Assembly (NCBI GenBank): GCA_020741775.1
Contig: DYYG01000031.1
Location: 1 to 64,000, forward strand
DNA length: 64,000 nucleotides
Reading direction: 5' to 3'
Source of the DNA: Methylorubrum populi
GTDB lineage: Bacteria; Pseudomonadota; Alphaproteobacteria; Rhizobiales; Beijerinckiaceae
The translations under genes were made by a program, and so were the position numbers. Within the stretch, counting starts at the first letter, position 1; each line of letters begins with the position of its first letter. Below, piece by piece: positions 35,698 through 43,841 of this stretch. The notes below the pieces were generated by a model that saw nothing but the letters and a program-made list of their open reading frames with translations, made no database searches and had not been told where the DNA came from.

Positions 35698-36546
35698 ATG
35701 GCCAATTCCGCCGCGATCCGCTCGCTTCCCGGCCCGACCCGCCGGGCCGAGACGGCCCCGCCGCTCCGCCGTCGTGCCGTGCCTCTGCCGACGGCGCGGC
35801 TGCTGCCCTGGCTGCTGCCGGCCCTCGTCATCGCCGGCTGGCAGGCGGCGGCCACCCTCGGGCTGGTCTCGACCCGGTTCATGCCCGCCCCGCTCGATGT
35901 CGCCGCCGCCGGCTGGCGCCTCGCCCTGACCGGGGAGCTCTGGGAGAATCTGTGGGTGAGCTTCGTCCGCGCCGCCACCGGCTTCCTGATCGGCGGCGGC
36001 ATCGGGTTGGCCTTCGGCCTCGCCAACGGCCTGTCGAACCTCTCGGAAAAGCTCACCGACACCACGTTGCAGATGGTGCGCAACGTGCCCCACCTGTCGC
36101 TGATCCCGCTGGTGATACTTTGGTTCGGCATCGACGAGGGCGCCAAGCTGTTCCTCGTGGCGCTCGGCGTGTTCTTTCCCGTCTACGCCAACACCCTGCA
36201 CGGCATCCGTTCGGTCGATCCGCAACTGATCGAGATGGGCCGGGTCTACGGCATGAACCGGCGCGAATTGTTCTGGCGCGTGGTGCTGCCGGGGGCGCTG
36301 CCCTCGATCTTCGTCGGCATCCGCTACGCGCTGGGCATCATGTGGCTGACGCTCATCGTCGCCGAGACGATCTCCGCCAATTCCGGCCTCGGCTACATGG
36401 CGATGCAGGCCCGCGAGTTCATGCTGGTCGATGTCGTGGTGCTGGCGATCCTGATCTACGCCCTGCTGGGAAAGATCGCCGACAGCCTGACCCGGGCCCT
36501 GGAGCGCACCTGCCTCGCCTGGAACCCGGCCTACCGCAACACCTGA
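35698..36546 (+). CDS. ssuC: Sulfonate ABC transporter permease
   Basis: The 282-residue membrane protein has about six spans. The binding-protein-dependent permease (EAA) loop reads GRVYGMNRRELFWRVVLPGA near residues 180–200. It forms the homodimeric channel of the sulfonate importer with SsuB. It lies eight bases after ssuA. The N-terminal 35 residues are Arg/Pro-rich and cytoplasmic. Confidence 0.93.
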   Translation: MANSAAIRSLPGPTRRAETAPPLRRRAVPLPTARLLPWLLPALVIAGWQAAATLGLVSTRFMPAPLDVAAAGWRLALTGELWENLWVSFVRAATGFLIGGGIGLAFGLANGLSNLSEKLTDTTLQMVRNVPHLSLIPLVILWFGIDEGAKLFLVALGVFFPVYANTLHGIRSVDPQLIEMGRVYGMNRRELFWRVVLPGALPSIFVGIRYALGIMWLTLIVAETISANSGLGYMAMQAREFMLVDVVVLAILIYALLGKIADSLTRALERTCLAWNPAYRNT

Positions 36547-36576
36547 TCCCTTCGCGAGCGAGCCCCGAGCACTCCC

Positions 36577-37353
36577 ATGTCCGCTGCCTCCGCCCTGCGC
36601 ATCGAGGACACGTCCGCGAGCCGTCGCGAACCCGGCCTCGCCATCACCCTGCGCGGCCTGACCAAGAGCTTCGACGGGGGCGCCCCCGTCATCCGCAACC
36701 TCGACCTGCACGTCCCCGCCGGCCAGTTCGTGGCCATCGTCGGCCGCTCCGGCTGCGGCAAGAGCACCCTGCTGCGCCTGATCCTCGGGCTGGAGGAGCC
36801 GAGCGCCGGCCGCGTCAGCGTCAACGGCGACCGGGCGTCGAAGCGCATCATGTTCCAGGAGCCGCGGCTGCTGCCCTGGGCGCGGGTGGCCGACAATGTC
36901 GCGGTCGGGCTCGGCCGCGACATCGGCCGGGCCGAGCGCAAGGCGCGGGCACTCGCGGTGCTCGACGAGGTCGGGCTGGCGGAGAAGGCCGGCAACTGGC
37001 CCGCGACCCTGTCCGGCGGCCAGCGCCAGCGGGTGGCGCTGGCCCGCGCGCTGGTGAGCCGCCCGGCCCTGCTCGCCCTCGACGAGCCGCTGGGTGCCCT
37101 CGACGCCCTGACCCGGATCGAGATGCAGGCGATGATCGAGCGCATCTGGCAGGACCAGGGCTTCACCGCGATCCTCGTCACCCACGATGTCGGCGAGGCG
37201 GTGGCGCTGGCCGACCGCATCCTCGTGGTCGAGCAGGGCGCTATCGCCCTCGATGTGGAGGTCGACGTGCCGCGTCCCCGGCGCCGGGGCGATGCGGCCC
37301 TGGCCGAGCTCGAAGGCCGCATCCTCGACCGGCTTCTCGGCGACCGCGCCTGA
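36577..37353 (+). CDS. ssuB: Sulfonate ABC transporter ATPase
   Basis: The 258-residue ATPase has Walker [10 protein letters not shown] at residues 56–64, Q-loop in [11 protein letters not shown], signature [15 protein letters not shown] and Walker [14 protein letters not shown]. Its sequence type matches SsuB/TauB nitrate-sulfonate-taurine importers. It follows ssuC by 30 bp and precedes ssuD. Confidence 0.93.
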   Translation: MSAASALRIEDTSASRREPGLAITLRGLTKSFDGGAPVIRNLDLHVPAGQFVAIVGRSGCGKSTLLRLILGLEEPSAGRVSVNGDRASKRIMFQEPRLLPWARVADNVAVGLGRDIGRAERKARALAVLDEVGLAEKAGNWPATLSGGQRQRVALARALVSRPALLALDEPLGALDALTRIEMQAMIERIWQDQGFTAILVTHDVGEAVALADRILVVEQGAIALDVEVDVPRPRRRGDAALAELEGRILDRLLGDRA

Positions 37354-37491
37354 TCCGGATTCCGCTTGCTTCAAGCGGGAATCGGATCGGCAAGCCCGCG
37401 CGGCGCCTGAGCGAAGCCCGAATCCGCCAATCCGAAGGGACCGACCGGATTTGGGATGACCCGTTCTTTCGTATTTTCGGAGCGTAACCCC

Positions 37492-38667
37492 ATGACCACC
37501 CAGACCGACGGCAAAACCGACGTTCTCTGGTTCCTGCCGACCCACGGCGACGGCCGCTATCTCGGCGCCTCGGAAGGTGCCCGCGACGTGTCGCTCGCCT
37601 ATCTGCGCCAGATCGCGCAAGGGGCGGACGATCTCGGCTATTACGGCGTGCTGCTGCCGACCGGCCGGTCCTGCGAGGATTCCTGGGTGATCGCCTCGGC
37701 CCTCGCCCCGCTGACCCAGCGCCTGCGCTTCCTCGTCGCCGTGCGCCCCGGCCTGCAGGAGCCGTCGGTGGCGGCGCGCATGGCCGCGACCCTCGACCGG
37801 ATCTCGAACGGCCGCCTGCTCATCAATGTCGTGACCGGCGGCGACCCGGTGGAGCTGCGCGGCGACGGCGTGTTCCTCGACCATGACGAGCGCTACGTCG
37901 TCACCGACGAATTCCTCCACATCTGGCGCGGCCTGATGGCCGGCGAGACCGTGAGCTTCGAGGGCAAGCACCTGCGCGCCGAGAACGGCCGCGTCATCTT
38001 CCGCCCCGTCCAGGCGCCCTATCCGCCGCTCTATTTCGGTGGTTCGTCGCCGGCCGGCATCGAGGTCGCAGCGGAGCATTGCGACGTCTACCTCACCTGG
38101 GGCGAGCCCCCGGCGGGCGTCGCGGAGAAGATCGCCAAGGCCCGCGAGGCGGCCGAGAAAAAGGGAAAGACCTTCTCCTACGGCATCCGCCTCCACGTCA
38201 TCGTGCGCGAGACCGAGGCCGAGGCCTGGGATGCGGCGGAGAAGCTGATCTCGCGGGTCGATGACGCCACCATCGCCCAGGCCCAGGCCACCCTGAAGCG
38301 CCAGGATTCCGTCGGCCAGAGCCGGATGATGGCGCTGCATGGCGGCGACCGTTCCAAGCTCGTCGTCTCGCCGAATCTCTGGGCCGGCGTCGGCCTGGTG
38401 CGCGGCGGGGCGGGCACGGCGCTCGTCGGCTCGGCGGATCAGGTCGCCGACCGGATGAAGGAGTACATCGATCTCGGCATCGACCGCTTCATCCTCTCCG
38501 GCTACCCGCATCTGGAGGAGGCCTACCGCTTCGCCGAGCTGGTCTTCCCCAAGCTCCCCCTGCGCGCGACCACCGGCACGGCGCCGAGCACCGCCCGCAA
38601 CAACGGTCCGTTCGGCGAGGTCATCGCCAACGACATCGTGCCGACGCACCGCGTCAGCGCCCATTGA
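37492..38667 (+). CDS. ssuD: FMNH2-dependent alkanesulfonate monooxygenase
   Basis: The 391-residue bacterial-luciferase-fold enzyme shows SsuD landmarks: [13 protein letters not shown] near the start, [36 protein letters not shown] and [19 protein letters not shown] [14 protein letters not shown]. It cleaves C1–C10-type sulfonates to aldehyde and sulfite, using FMNH2 from SsuE. The start at 37492 has GGAG upstream. The sulfite released would feed cysteine synthesis. Confidence 0.94.
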   Translation: MTTQTDGKTDVLWFLPTHGDGRYLGASEGARDVSLAYLRQIAQGADDLGYYGVLLPTGRSCEDSWVIASALAPLTQRLRFLVAVRPGLQEPSVAARMAATLDRISNGRLLINVVTGGDPVELRGDGVFLDHDERYVVTDEFLHIWRGLMAGETVSFEGKHLRAENGRVIFRPVQAPYPPLYFGGSSPAGIEVAAEHCDVYLTWGEPPAGVAEKIAKAREAAEKKGKTFSYGIRLHVIVRETEAEAWDAAEKLISRVDDATIAQAQATLKRQDSVGQSRMMALHGGDRSKLVVSPNLWAGVGLVRGGAGTALVGSADQVADRMKEYIDLGIDRFILSGYPHLEEAYRFAELVFPKLPLRATTGTAPSTARNNGPFGEVIANDIVPTHRVSAH

Positions 38668-38684
38668 TCGGGAGTTTTTGAGCG

Positions 38685-39689
38685 ATGCCTGCCCGTGCCC
38701 GAGAAGCCGCTGTCACGCCCCCGTGGCTGCCGCGCGTTTGGATGCCGCGCCTGTGGTTCGCCCTCGCGGCGCTGATCTTCGCGTGCCTGGTGCTCGCGGC
38801 CCCTCGCGCGGCGCAGGCGCAGGAGCGCGTGGTGCGGGTCGGCTACCAGAAATACGGCACCCTCGTGCTGCTGAAGGGACGCGGCACCCTGGAGCCGAAG
38901 CTGAAGGCTTTGGGCTACCGGGTGCAGTGGTCGGAATTTCCCTCCGGCCCGCCGCTGATGGAGGCGTTGAACGCCGGCGCCGTCGATTTCGGCTCGGCGG
39001 GGGAAACCCCGCCGATCTTCGCCCAGGCGGCGAGCGATGCCCTGGTCTACGTCGCCCACGAGCCCGCAGCGCCGAAGGGTGAGGCGATCCTGGTGCCGAA
39101 GGCGAGCCCGATCCAGTCGGTCGCCGATCTGCGCGGCAAGAAGGTCGCCCTGAACAAGGGCTCGAACGTCCATTACCTGCTGGTGCGGTCGATCGAGAAG
39201 GCCGGCCTGAGCCTGTCCGACATCACCCCGGCCTATCTCGCCCCGGCCGATGCAAGGGCGGCGTTCGAGCGGGGCGCCGTCGATGCCTGGGTGATCTGGG
39301 ACCCGTATTTCGCGGCGGCCGAAGCCGGCGGCAACACCCGCGTGCTCGCCGACGGCACCGGCCTGGTGCCGAACCACCAGTTCTATCTCTCCTCCAAGAC
39401 TTTTACGGCGGAGAACGGCCCGGCCCTCGACGCCATCGTCGCGGCCATCGCCGAAGTCGATGCCTGGGCCAAGGACAACACCGACGCGGCGGCGAAGGAA
39501 CTCGCTCCCTCGGTCGGAATCCCGGCGCAGATCCTCAGCGTCGCCCTGGAGCGCCAGACCTACGGCATCCGCCCCCTCGACGAGGCGGTCGTCCAAGAGC
39601 AGCAGCGCATCGCCGACAGCTTCCATGAGCTGAAGCTGATCCCGAAATCGGTCGAGATCGCCGGTGCCGTGCGCAAGCCCGGCAGCTGA
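38685..39689 (+). CDS. Second sulfonate-type substrate-binding protein (SsuA paralogue)
   Basis: The 334-residue protein has a long N-terminus before the signal-peptide core (FALAALIFACLVLAAPRAAQA). The mature part carries VVRVGYQKYGTLVLLKGRGT, DFGSAGETPPIFAQAA and VDAWVIWDPYFAAAEAGG. It is clearly paralogous to the first SsuA but differs at likely ligand-contacting positions, suggesting another sulfonate or sulfate ester. It lies 17 bp after ssuD and should feed the same SsuBC pair, as no second permease is present. Confidence 0.88.
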   Translation: MPARAREAAVTPPWLPRVWMPRLWFALAALIFACLVLAAPRAAQAQERVVRVGYQKYGTLVLLKGRGTLEPKLKALGYRVQWSEFPSGPPLMEALNAGAVDFGSAGETPPIFAQAASDALVYVAHEPAAPKGEAILVPKASPIQSVADLRGKKVALNKGSNVHYLLVRSIEKAGLSLSDITPAYLAPADARAAFERGAVDAWVIWDPYFAAAEAGGNTRVLADGTGLVPNHQFYLSSKTFTAENGPALDAIVAAIAEVDAWAKDNTDAAAKELAPSVGIPAQILSVALERQTYGIRPLDEAVVQEQQRIADSFHELKLIPKSVEIAGAVRKPGS

Positions 39690-39717
39690 TCCATCCGCCG
39701 CCGCTCTCCAAGTGCCC

Positions 39718-39762
39718 AAGTGCGGAGCCGGCAAGTGCGGAGCCGGCAAGTGCGGAGCCGGG
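39718..39762. repeat. Three tandem 15-bp units
   Basis: AAGTGCGGAGCCGGC is repeated exactly twice, and a third time with one change at the end. It lies in the 160-bp gap between the second and third binding-protein genes. A partial copy (AAGTGCCC) just before may be a decayed unit. Confidence 0.85.
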
Positions 39763-39849
39763 CGGTCCCCGCTGGATCGCCACGGCGCCTTCCCCCCGCA
39801 ACGGGGAGGGGGAACCCCGTCAAGCCCACATCTTCAATCGAAAAGTCTC

Positions 39850-40812
39850 ATGAACCGCCGAACCGTCGCCCGTCTCGCCATCACCGGTCTCGCCCTCGGC
39901 GCGAGCCTCGGCCTCGCTCCCGCTCGGGCCGACGAATCCACCCTGCGCATCGGCTATCAGCGCTCCTCCGCGCTGATTTCCCTGCTGCGCCAGGACGAGA
40001 CCCTCGAGAAGGCGCTCAAGCCCCTGAACGTCACCGTCTCGTGGCATGAATTCACCAGCGGCCTGCCGATCATGGAGGCGCTGAATGTCGGCCGCATCGA
40101 CGTCTCGGCGGATGTCGCCGACACCGTGCCGGTCTTCGCCCAGGCCGCCGGAGCCAAGATCACCTACATCGCGCAGGAGGCCGCCTCGCCGGAGGCCCAG
40201 GCGATCCTGGTGGCGGGCGACTCGCCGCTGACATCGGTGGCCGAGCTGAAGGGCCGCAAGGTCGCGGTGACCAAGGGCGCGGGCAGCCATTACCTGCTGC
40301 TGGCGGCGTTGAAGGCGGAGAACCTGCCCTTCAAGAGCATCACGCCGGCCTATCTCACCCCGGCGGATGGGCGCAGCGCGCTCGCCGGCGGCAGCGTCGA
40401 TGCCTGGGTCGCCTGGGATCCGTTCCTCTCCGCCGCCCAGGTTCAGGCCGGCGCGCGCATCCTCAAGGATGGGACCGGCCTGTCGGCCTACAAGCGCTAC
40501 TACCTCGCATCCGACAGCTATGCGCAGAAGCGCGGTGACGTGCTGACCCTGCTCGTCACCAAGCTGCGCGAGACCGGAACCTGGGTGAAGGCTCATCCCG
40601 ACGCGGCGGCCGAGCGGCTGGCCGCCCTGTGGAAGATCGAGCCCGAGGTGGTCAAACGCGCCAATGCGCGCCGCTCCTACCGGGTCGAGCCGGTCAGCCG
40701 CGACGGGCTCGCCGAGCAGCAGACCATTGCCGACGCCTTCCACGGCGAAGGTCTGCTGCCGCGGGCGATCGATACCTCCGCGCTGGCGATCTGGGATGCA
40801 CCGACGCGATGA
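39850..40812 (+). CDS. Third sulfonate-type substrate-binding protein (SsuA paralogue)
   Basis: The 320-residue protein has a signal peptide (MNRRTVARLAITGLALGASL, cleavage near APARADE). Mature landmarks are TLRIGYQRSSALISLLRQDE, GRIDVSADVADTVPVFAQAA and VDAWVAWDPFLSAAQ. It departs from the other two at positions lining the ligand pocket: DVADTVP replaces GDAPP/GETPP. A different ligand class is likely. The start at 39850 marks the signal peptide. It is followed by an FAD-binding protein. Confidence 0.88.
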   Translation: MNRRTVARLAITGLALGASLGLAPARADESTLRIGYQRSSALISLLRQDETLEKALKPLNVTVSWHEFTSGLPIMEALNVGRIDVSADVADTVPVFAQAAGAKITYIAQEAASPEAQAILVAGDSPLTSVAELKGRKVAVTKGAGSHYLLLAALKAENLPFKSITPAYLTPADGRSALAGGSVDAWVAWDPFLSAAQVQAGARILKDGTGLSAYKRYYLASDSYAQKRGDVLTLLVTKLRETGTWVKAHPDAAAERLAALWKIEPEVVKRANARRSYRVEPVSRDGLAEQQTIADAFHGEGLLPRAIDTSALAIWDAPTR

Positions 40813-40846
40813 CCCGAGGGGGAGAGAGCGAGAAGGACCGTTCGAG

Positions 40847-42244
40847 ATGATCCGTCAGGCGACCCTGCCCCCGATCGCCGTGATCGGGGCGGGATTCAGC
40901 GGCACCATGGCCGCGCTTCAGTTGCTCTCGACCCTGCCACCGGACCGGCCGGTGCTGCTGTGCGAGCGCGGCGGGAGTTTCGCGCGCGGGCTCGCCTATG
41001 GCACCGGCAACCCGGCCCATCTCCTCAACGTGCGCGCCGCCAATATGAGCGCCTTCCCGGACCGGCCGGGCCATTTCGAGGATTGGCTCGCCCGCTCCGG
41101 CCTCGGCGAAGCGGGGGCCGGAGCGGGCGTCGTCCGGACGCCGGCCGGCACCTTCGTGGCGCGGGGCCATTACGGCAGCTATCTCACCGACCTGCTGACC
41201 CGGGCGGTGACCGGGCCGGGAACGCCGCGCCTGCAGCTCGTCAACGATGCGGTGGTCGATCTCGAGCCGCGGGCCGGCGGCTTCCTGCTGCGCACCGAGG
41301 GCGGGCAGACGCACCGGGTCGCCGGGGCCGTGCTCGCCATGGGCAACCTCGCCGCCGCGGCGCCGAGAAGCCGCCACAGCCTCGACCCCTGGGTGCCGGA
41401 GAATTTCGGCCGGCTGCACCCGCACGCGCCGGTTCTCGTGGTCGGCACCGGCCTGACCATGCTGGACGCGGTCGCCAGCCTGCGCGCCCACGGCTTCGCC
41501 GGCGCCATCCTCGCCTTGTCCCGCCGGGGCCTGTTGCCGAACGCCCATGCCCCGGCCGGTCCCTGGCCCGCCCCCAACCTGACACCGGCCGATTTCACCT
41601 CCCTGCCGCGACTGCTCGCGCGGATTCGCGGGGAGGTGGCGCGGGCGCGGATCGCGGGGATCGGCTGGCACGGGGTGATCGATGCCCTGCGCCCGCTCAC
41701 CGACACGATCTGGCGCGGCCTGCCCGCGGCCGAGCAGGCCCGCTTCCTGCGCCACCTGCGCCCGTTCTGGGACGTTCACCGCCACCGCACCGCCCCGCCC
41801 GCCGCCGCGACGATCGCCGACGAGATCGGGCGCGGATCCCTGACGGTGCGGGCTGGCCGTCTTCTCGACATCGAGGACGAGGCCGCGCAGGCGGTGGTGA
41901 CCCTGCGCTTCCGCGGGGCCAAGCGCACGGAGCGCCTCGCGGTCCAGGCGATGATCGACGCCACAGGCTTCGGCCATCTCGCGGAGAGCCGCGACCCGCT
42001 GCTGCGGCGCCTGTCCGAGCAGGGCCTCGTGCGGCCCGGCCCGTTCGGGCTCGGCCTCGATGCCGGCACCGATTACCGGGCGATCGGCGCCGTCTCCCGT
42101 GAGGGCGGCGGACCGCTCTGGATCCTCGGCCCGCTCCTGCGTGGGGTGCTGTGGGAATGCACGGCGGTCCCCGACATCCGCAACGAGGCGGCGGAACTGG
42201 CCGACCTCGTCGCCACCCATTTCGACCGCGCCGTGGCCGCCTGA
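40847..42244 (+). CDS. FAD/NAD(P)-binding protein (COG4529-like)
   Basis: The 465-residue protein has an N-terminal Rossmann dinucleotide motif (AVIGAGFSGTMAALQLL, GxGxxG at residues 12–17) and the family segment GLAYGTGNPAHLLNVRAANM near residues 45–65. A second nucleotide-binding region is LVVGTGLTMLDAV. These features fit the uncharacterised FAD/NAD(P) family (HydroxyFAD-like, COG4529). The start at 40847 has AAGGA upstream. It is the last gene of the sulfonate operon, 34 bp after the third binding protein, so a role in oxidising a sulfur compound is plausible but unproven. Confidence 0.8.
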   Translation: MIRQATLPPIAVIGAGFSGTMAALQLLSTLPPDRPVLLCERGGSFARGLAYGTGNPAHLLNVRAANMSAFPDRPGHFEDWLARSGLGEAGAGAGVVRTPAGTFVARGHYGSYLTDLLTRAVTGPGTPRLQLVNDAVVDLEPRAGGFLLRTEGGQTHRVAGAVLAMGNLAAAAPRSRHSLDPWVPENFGRLHPHAPVLVVGTGLTMLDAVASLRAHGFAGAILALSRRGLLPNAHAPAGPWPAPNLTPADFTSLPRLLARIRGEVARARIAGIGWHGVIDALRPLTDTIWRGLPAAEQARFLRHLRPFWDVHRHRTAPPAAATIADEIGRGSLTVRAGRLLDIEDEAAQAVVTLRFRGAKRTERLAVQAMIDATGFGHLAESRDPLLRRLSEQGLVRPGPFGLGLDAGTDYRAIGAVSREGGGPLWILGPLLRGVLWECTAVPDIRNEAAELADLVATHFDRAVAA

Positions 42245-42271
42245 GCCAGGCCATTTGATTGAAGCATTTCG

Positions 42272-42302
42272 AAGCGGCGGAGAGCCCGGCTCTCCGCCGC
42301 TT
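42272..42302 (+). terminator. Strong hairpin after the sulfonate operon
   Basis: A near-perfect palindrome, AAGCGGCGGAGAGCC then C then its complement, lies 28 bp after the stop of the last operon gene. There is no T-run, so it may act as a Rho-assisted or processing hairpin instead of a classical terminator. Confidence 0.6.
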
Positions 42303-42428
42303 CACGCGTTCGTGACACTCGTCGCTGCGCCAGCGGATGAGAAGCCGCGAGGCAGAAATCCTCCAAATCCCTGATGAAATGGGTGTTTTTCCGCCATTGG
42401 AGCGCTGGTTTCGACCAGAAGCCTCCAA

Positions 42429-42445
42429 TTCAGAATCGTTCTAAA
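42429..42445 (+). promoter_or_regulatory. Irr-type iron control element (ICE-like box) 1
   Basis: TTCAGAA-TCG-TTCTAAA matches the rhizobial ICE motif TTTAGAA-N3-TTCTAAA at 13 of 14 defined positions. It is upstream of the small four-Cys protein gene, in an AT-rich patch. Confidence 0.6.
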
Positions 42446-42459
42446 AACCTTGAAGCAAG

Positions 42460-42476
42460 TTTGGACTTGTTCTAAT
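42460..42476 (+). promoter_or_regulatory. Irr-type iron control element (ICE-like box) 2
   Basis: TTTGGAC-TTG-TTCTAAT has the same 7-3-7 geometry and matches 11 of 14 defined positions. It begins 31 bp after box 1, about three helical turns, so two Irr dimers could bind the same face. Confidence 0.45.
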
Positions 42477-42567
42477 TAAGCTCTGGAACGGGGCGACGGC
42501 AGGAGGGCCCATGAGGGCCCACGAGGACCGAAGCCGCCGAGCACGAGAACCGGAACGGAGCAACATC

Positions 42568-42777
42568 ATGGCCACCTCCAGCAACGCTGCCTGCCAGAGC
42601 TGCCGCTTCTTCGACGACCACAAGACCAACGGCGCCCACGCCTCGGGCGATCAGGGCCTGTGCCGCTTCAACCCGCCGGTGAGCCAGCCCGATCCGCAGG
42701 GCCAGGGCCTGTGGCCGGTGGTCGCCTCGAAGGATTGGTGCGGCCACTTCACCGCTGACGTCACTGCCGCCGAGTAA
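42568..42777 (+). CDS. Small four-cysteine protein, probable metal or Fe-S binder
   Basis: The 69-residue protein has Cys9 and Cys12 (CQSCRFF), a third Cys in GLCRFNPPV and a fourth in KDWCGHF. That spacing resembles small HiPIP-like or rubredoxin-like proteins, and similar short proteins occur widely in alphaproteobacteria; I do not recognise a name. No signal peptide. The start at 42568 has GGAG eight bases upstream. Two Irr-like iron boxes precede it and an intrinsic terminator follows, so it is a single-gene, probably iron-regulated unit. That supports iron rather than zinc binding. Confidence 0.8.
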   Translation: MATSSNAACQSCRFFDDHKTNGAHASGDQGLCRFNPPVSQPDPQGQGLWPVVASKDWCGHFTADVTAAE

Positions 42778-42807
42778 GCCTCGGCCCGACGCGAGAGACG
42801 AGAAACA

Positions 42808-42836
42808 GGGCCGGTGCCGCGCGCACCGGCCCTTTT
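42808..42836 (+). terminator. Intrinsic terminator after the four-Cys protein gene
   Basis: GGGCCGGTGC-CGCGC-GCACCGGCCC followed by TTTT. A perfect 10-bp stem, 30 bp after the stop codon. Confidence 0.9.
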
Positions 42837-43042
42837 CGCATGAGGAGCCCGAGCGCCGCCGAATTGCGCCGGGACTGCCCCTTCGCGGTCATGATCCGGT
42901 CACCTTCGCATTCGATGGCTGCGGCGAGAGGGCAACGGTCCGAGCGGACCGGCCCCGGCCCGGCCGCATGGCCGCCGGCCGCGTTTTCGGGATTGAGCGG
43001 TGCGGCCTGGGATCGCCGCCTCGCGGGAATGGGGATGTTTGC

Positions 43043-43708
43043 ATGATCTTCGGACCGATCGGTACGCGCGCGCCGTTCCTCCGCGCCGGCCGCGGTGTGG
43101 CTCTCGCCGCCCTCGCGGCCCTGGGCACTCTCTCGACGGCTGCGGCAGCCGCGCCGCGTGACCCGACCGGCACGTGGCTGACCCAGGACGGCAAGGCCCG
43201 CATCCGGGTCGAGAAATGCGGCCCGCAGGAGAAGAACCTGTGCGGCTACGCCGTGTGGCTGAAGACGCCGCTCAACGACGAGGGCAAGCCGCGGGTCGAT
43301 TTCCGCAACCCCGATCCGAAGAAGCGCGCCCGCGCCTCCCTGGGTCACCAGCTGATCCTCGGGCTCAAGCTGAACGAGGATGCCCATTACGAGGGCAAGA
43401 TCTACAATGCCGAGGACGGCAAGTTCTACGACGTCACCATCTGGTCGGACGGGCCGGAGGAGCTGACGGTCAAGGGGTGCCTGATCGCCTTCCTGTGCCA
43501 GTCGCAGACCTGGACGCGGGTGAACGACACGGTGCCGGGCCAGCTCACCGGGCCGACCAACGGCGCGAACGGCCCCCATGCCGACGCCGAATGGGCGCCG
43601 AAGCCCGCGGCCGGAGCGGCCATGACGGGCGGCCCCGCCGCCACCGGCACAACCAAGCCGGCCGCGAAGCCCGCCACGCCCAAGGCGCCGGCCGCGCCCG
43701 CGCAGTAA
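43043..43708 (+). CDS. DUF2147-family secreted protein
   Basis: The 221-residue protein has a signal peptide (RGVALAALAALGTLSTAAAA). The DUF2147 core begins DPTGTWLTQDGKARIRVEKC, with paired Cys in EKCGPQEKNLCGYAVWLK. It continues LILGLKLNEDAHYEGKIYNA and ends before an Ala/Pro/Lys-rich tail. DUF2147 proteins are periplasmic lipocalin-like barrels of unknown role. The start at 43043 has GGGGA eight bases upstream. Confidence 0.88.
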   Translation: MIFGPIGTRAPFLRAGRGVALAALAALGTLSTAAAAAPRDPTGTWLTQDGKARIRVEKCGPQEKNLCGYAVWLKTPLNDEGKPRVDFRNPDPKKRARASLGHQLILGLKLNEDAHYEGKIYNAEDGKFYDVTIWSDGPEELTVKGCLIAFLCQSQTWTRVNDTVPGQLTGPTNGANGPHADAEWAPKPAAGAAMTGGPAATGTTKPAAKPATPKAPAAPAQ

Positions 43709-43713
43709 GACCA

Positions 43714-43742
43714 AGCGGCGATGATCCTGACTCATCGCCGCT
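43714..43742. terminator. Hairpin between convergent genes
   Basis: AGCGGCGATGA pairs with TCATCGCCGCT around a seven-base loop. It starts five bases after the DUF2147 stop. No T-run, but it probably ends one or both convergent transcripts. Confidence 0.55.
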
Positions 43743-43841
43743 AGGCCCCCGTGACGGCGGGGCGGCGGTCGTCCGCCGGGCGCTCGGAGCAGGACCATCG
43801 GTCATGATCCGTGCCACTTGGTATGAGAGGCAGCGAGCCAG

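Noticed and set aside
35185..38664. A 1159-codon open frame antisense to the sulfonate genes
   Set aside because: It spans five well-supported genes on the opposite strand and its translation is Arg/Gly/Ala/His-rich without family sequence. It is an artefact of high GC3.
40809..40850. A 13-codon frame starting in an ATGA overlap after the third binding protein
   Set aside because: Too short, no composition signal, and the ribosome site serves the flavoprotein start at 40847.
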